This document shows, piece by piece, positions 6,392 through 7,117 of a stretch of 7,117 bases of DNA. Source of the stretch: Microcaldota archaeon (lineage in GTDB: Archaea; Micrarchaeota; Micrarchaeia; Micrarchaeales; CABMGC01); the NCBI GenBank assembly GCA_021821605.1, contig JAKACG010000039.1:1-7117 (forward strand), read 5' to 3'. The position numbers and the translations under genes are program-made. Every line of letters starts with the position of its first letter. Positions within the stretch are counted from its first letter, which is position 1. The notes under the pieces were generated by a model. The model did no database searches. It saw only the letters and a program-made list of their open reading frames with translations, and was not told the DNA's origin.

Positions 6392-7117
6392 ATGATAAAA
6401 ACAAAAAAGATTTCTCGAGTGTCAAATAAAATTAAAAAAGCTAAGCCTTCAGTGAAAAGGCCTTTAAATACACCTAAAAAGAGCTTGGCAAAAACATCTG
6501 CTTCTAAAACAGTAATTAAAACTAAAGTTAATAATAATATAAAACAAAAAACTGTAAAAACAGCTTTAACTGTAGTAAAAACACCAAACATGATTAAAAA
6601 AGAAGAACAGGCAAAAGAAAATGAAAAGAGGTTAAAAGATAATGCACGTTCTCTATTATCAGATGGCAATCTTAAAAATTATTTAGCTAAAAATGTTGGA
6701 AGCAATGCAAACAGCATTTTAGATATATTAATTGAAGGACCAAATGTTGATGAAAAGATAGCTGAGTTTTTAAAATTAAAACTTAACGAAACCAGAAGGA
6801 TGCTTAACTTACTCAATAACTTTGGAATGGTAAAATACAACATAAACAAAGATAATAATGGTTGGTTAACGTTTGTTTGGTATGTGGATTTTGGTTCGGT
6901 AGACACATTCAGTAAAAAAATTAAAGAGCTTTCAGAAACTAAAATAAGTTATTTACCTGAAAACTGTAATGACTTCTTTATTTGCAAAGACTGCTCAAAG
7001 ACTCATGCTTTGGTAGTGCCTTTTGAAACTGCATTTGAAGCAGAGTTTAAATGTATATGTGGCAAAGGTATGATAATGATAGATAAGGTAAAAGCAGAAG
7101 AGTTATATAAATCAACA
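6392..7117 (+). CDS. tfe: transcription factor E (TFIIE-alpha family), 3' end cut by window edge
   Basis: TFE helps open and stabilise the archaeal RNA polymerase initiation complex. There are 242 open codons to the window edge. Residues 1-66 are a low-complexity tail rich in K, T, S, P and N. Residues 67-100 are a charged lead-in helix. Residues 108-170 form the winged helix (SILDILIEGPNVDEKIAEFL, then KLNETRRMLNLLNNFGMVKY and a hairpin ending WLTFVWYVDF). Residues 195-232 form the zinc ribbon (FFICKDC, FEAEFKCICGKG). The ribbon ligands C198, C201, C221 and C223 make CxxC plus CxC, one residue short in the second knuckle. The ATG at 6392 follows an in-frame stop at 6368; an internal ATG at 6590 (M67) would give a protein of standard TFE shape without the tail. 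The 66 codons before it are free of stops. No Shine-Dalgarno site is seen at either start. The gene is divergent from idsA. Confidence 0.9.
   Translation, partial: MIKTKKISRVSNKIKKAKPSVKRPLNTPKKSLAKTSASKTVIKTKVNNNIKQKTVKTALTVVKTPNMIKKEEQAKENEKRLKDNARSLLSDGNLKNYLAKNVGSNANSILDILIEGPNVDEKIAEFLKLKLNETRRMLNLLNNFGMVKYNINKDNNGWLTFVWYVDFGSVDTFSKKIKELSETKISYLPENCNDFFICKDCSKTHALVVPFETAFEAEFKCICGKGMIMIDKVKAEELYKST

Noticed and set aside
6367..6906. Two minus-strand open frames (6367-6669 and 6679-6906), the first looking like a membrane protein
   Set aside because: They are antisense to tfe; the hydrophobic look comes from complementing its lysine-rich AAA codons. The plus frame has the winged helix and zinc ribbon.

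Overview
The window looks like a stretch of an AT-rich archaeal chromosome (GC roughly one third, by eye). The strongest archaeal marker is the gene cut by the right edge, which reads as transcription factor E, the archaeal homologue of the TFIIE alpha subunit. Supporting signs are a tRNA-Lys gene without an encoded CCA end, an all-trans polyprenyl diphosphate synthase of the kind used for archaeal membrane lipids, TATA-box-like elements at promoter distance, and GGTGA/GTGA ribosome-binding sites with some apparently leaderless genes. The DNA gyrase pair is of bacterial type; gyrases in archaea are generally taken to derive from bacteria. Together these fit a small-genome archaeon (DPANN, for example the Micrarchaeota/Parvarchaeota group) or another gyrase-bearing euryarchaeal lineage. 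The exact lineage cannot be settled from this sequence.

Layout: positions 1-4241 carry a gyrB-gyrA operon on the minus strand. gyrB is complete, and gyrA loses only its extreme 3' end at the left edge. The two genes are 9 bases apart and in the same reading frame, separated by a single TAG. Positions 4242-4487 form a divergent intergenic region with several TATA-like elements serving gyrB leftward and the tRNA rightward. tRNA-Lys(CTT) lies at 4488-4562. It is followed after 25 bases by a small HAD-fold protein gene (4588-5142), probably on the same transcript. That gene converges on idsA (5139-6209, minus strand) with a 4-base overlap at the stop codons. Positions 6210-6391 are a second divergent control region holding two short palindromes. 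The tfe gene starts at 6392 and runs off the right edge with an unusual lysine-rich N-terminal tail.

Functionally the window holds housekeeping information and lipid genes: DNA topology (GyrA2B2), translation (tRNA-Lys), transcription initiation (TFE) and isoprenoid chain synthesis (IdsA). Only the HAD protein lacks a clear role. I found no mobile element, CRISPR array, defence gene or obviously novel system. The points most worth a second look are the tailed TFE with a shortened zinc knuckle, the eukaryote-like motif set of IdsA, the HAD protein with mixed subfamily motifs next to a tRNA, the in-frame gyrB-TAG-gyrA junction, and the palindromes that overlap putative TATA boxes.
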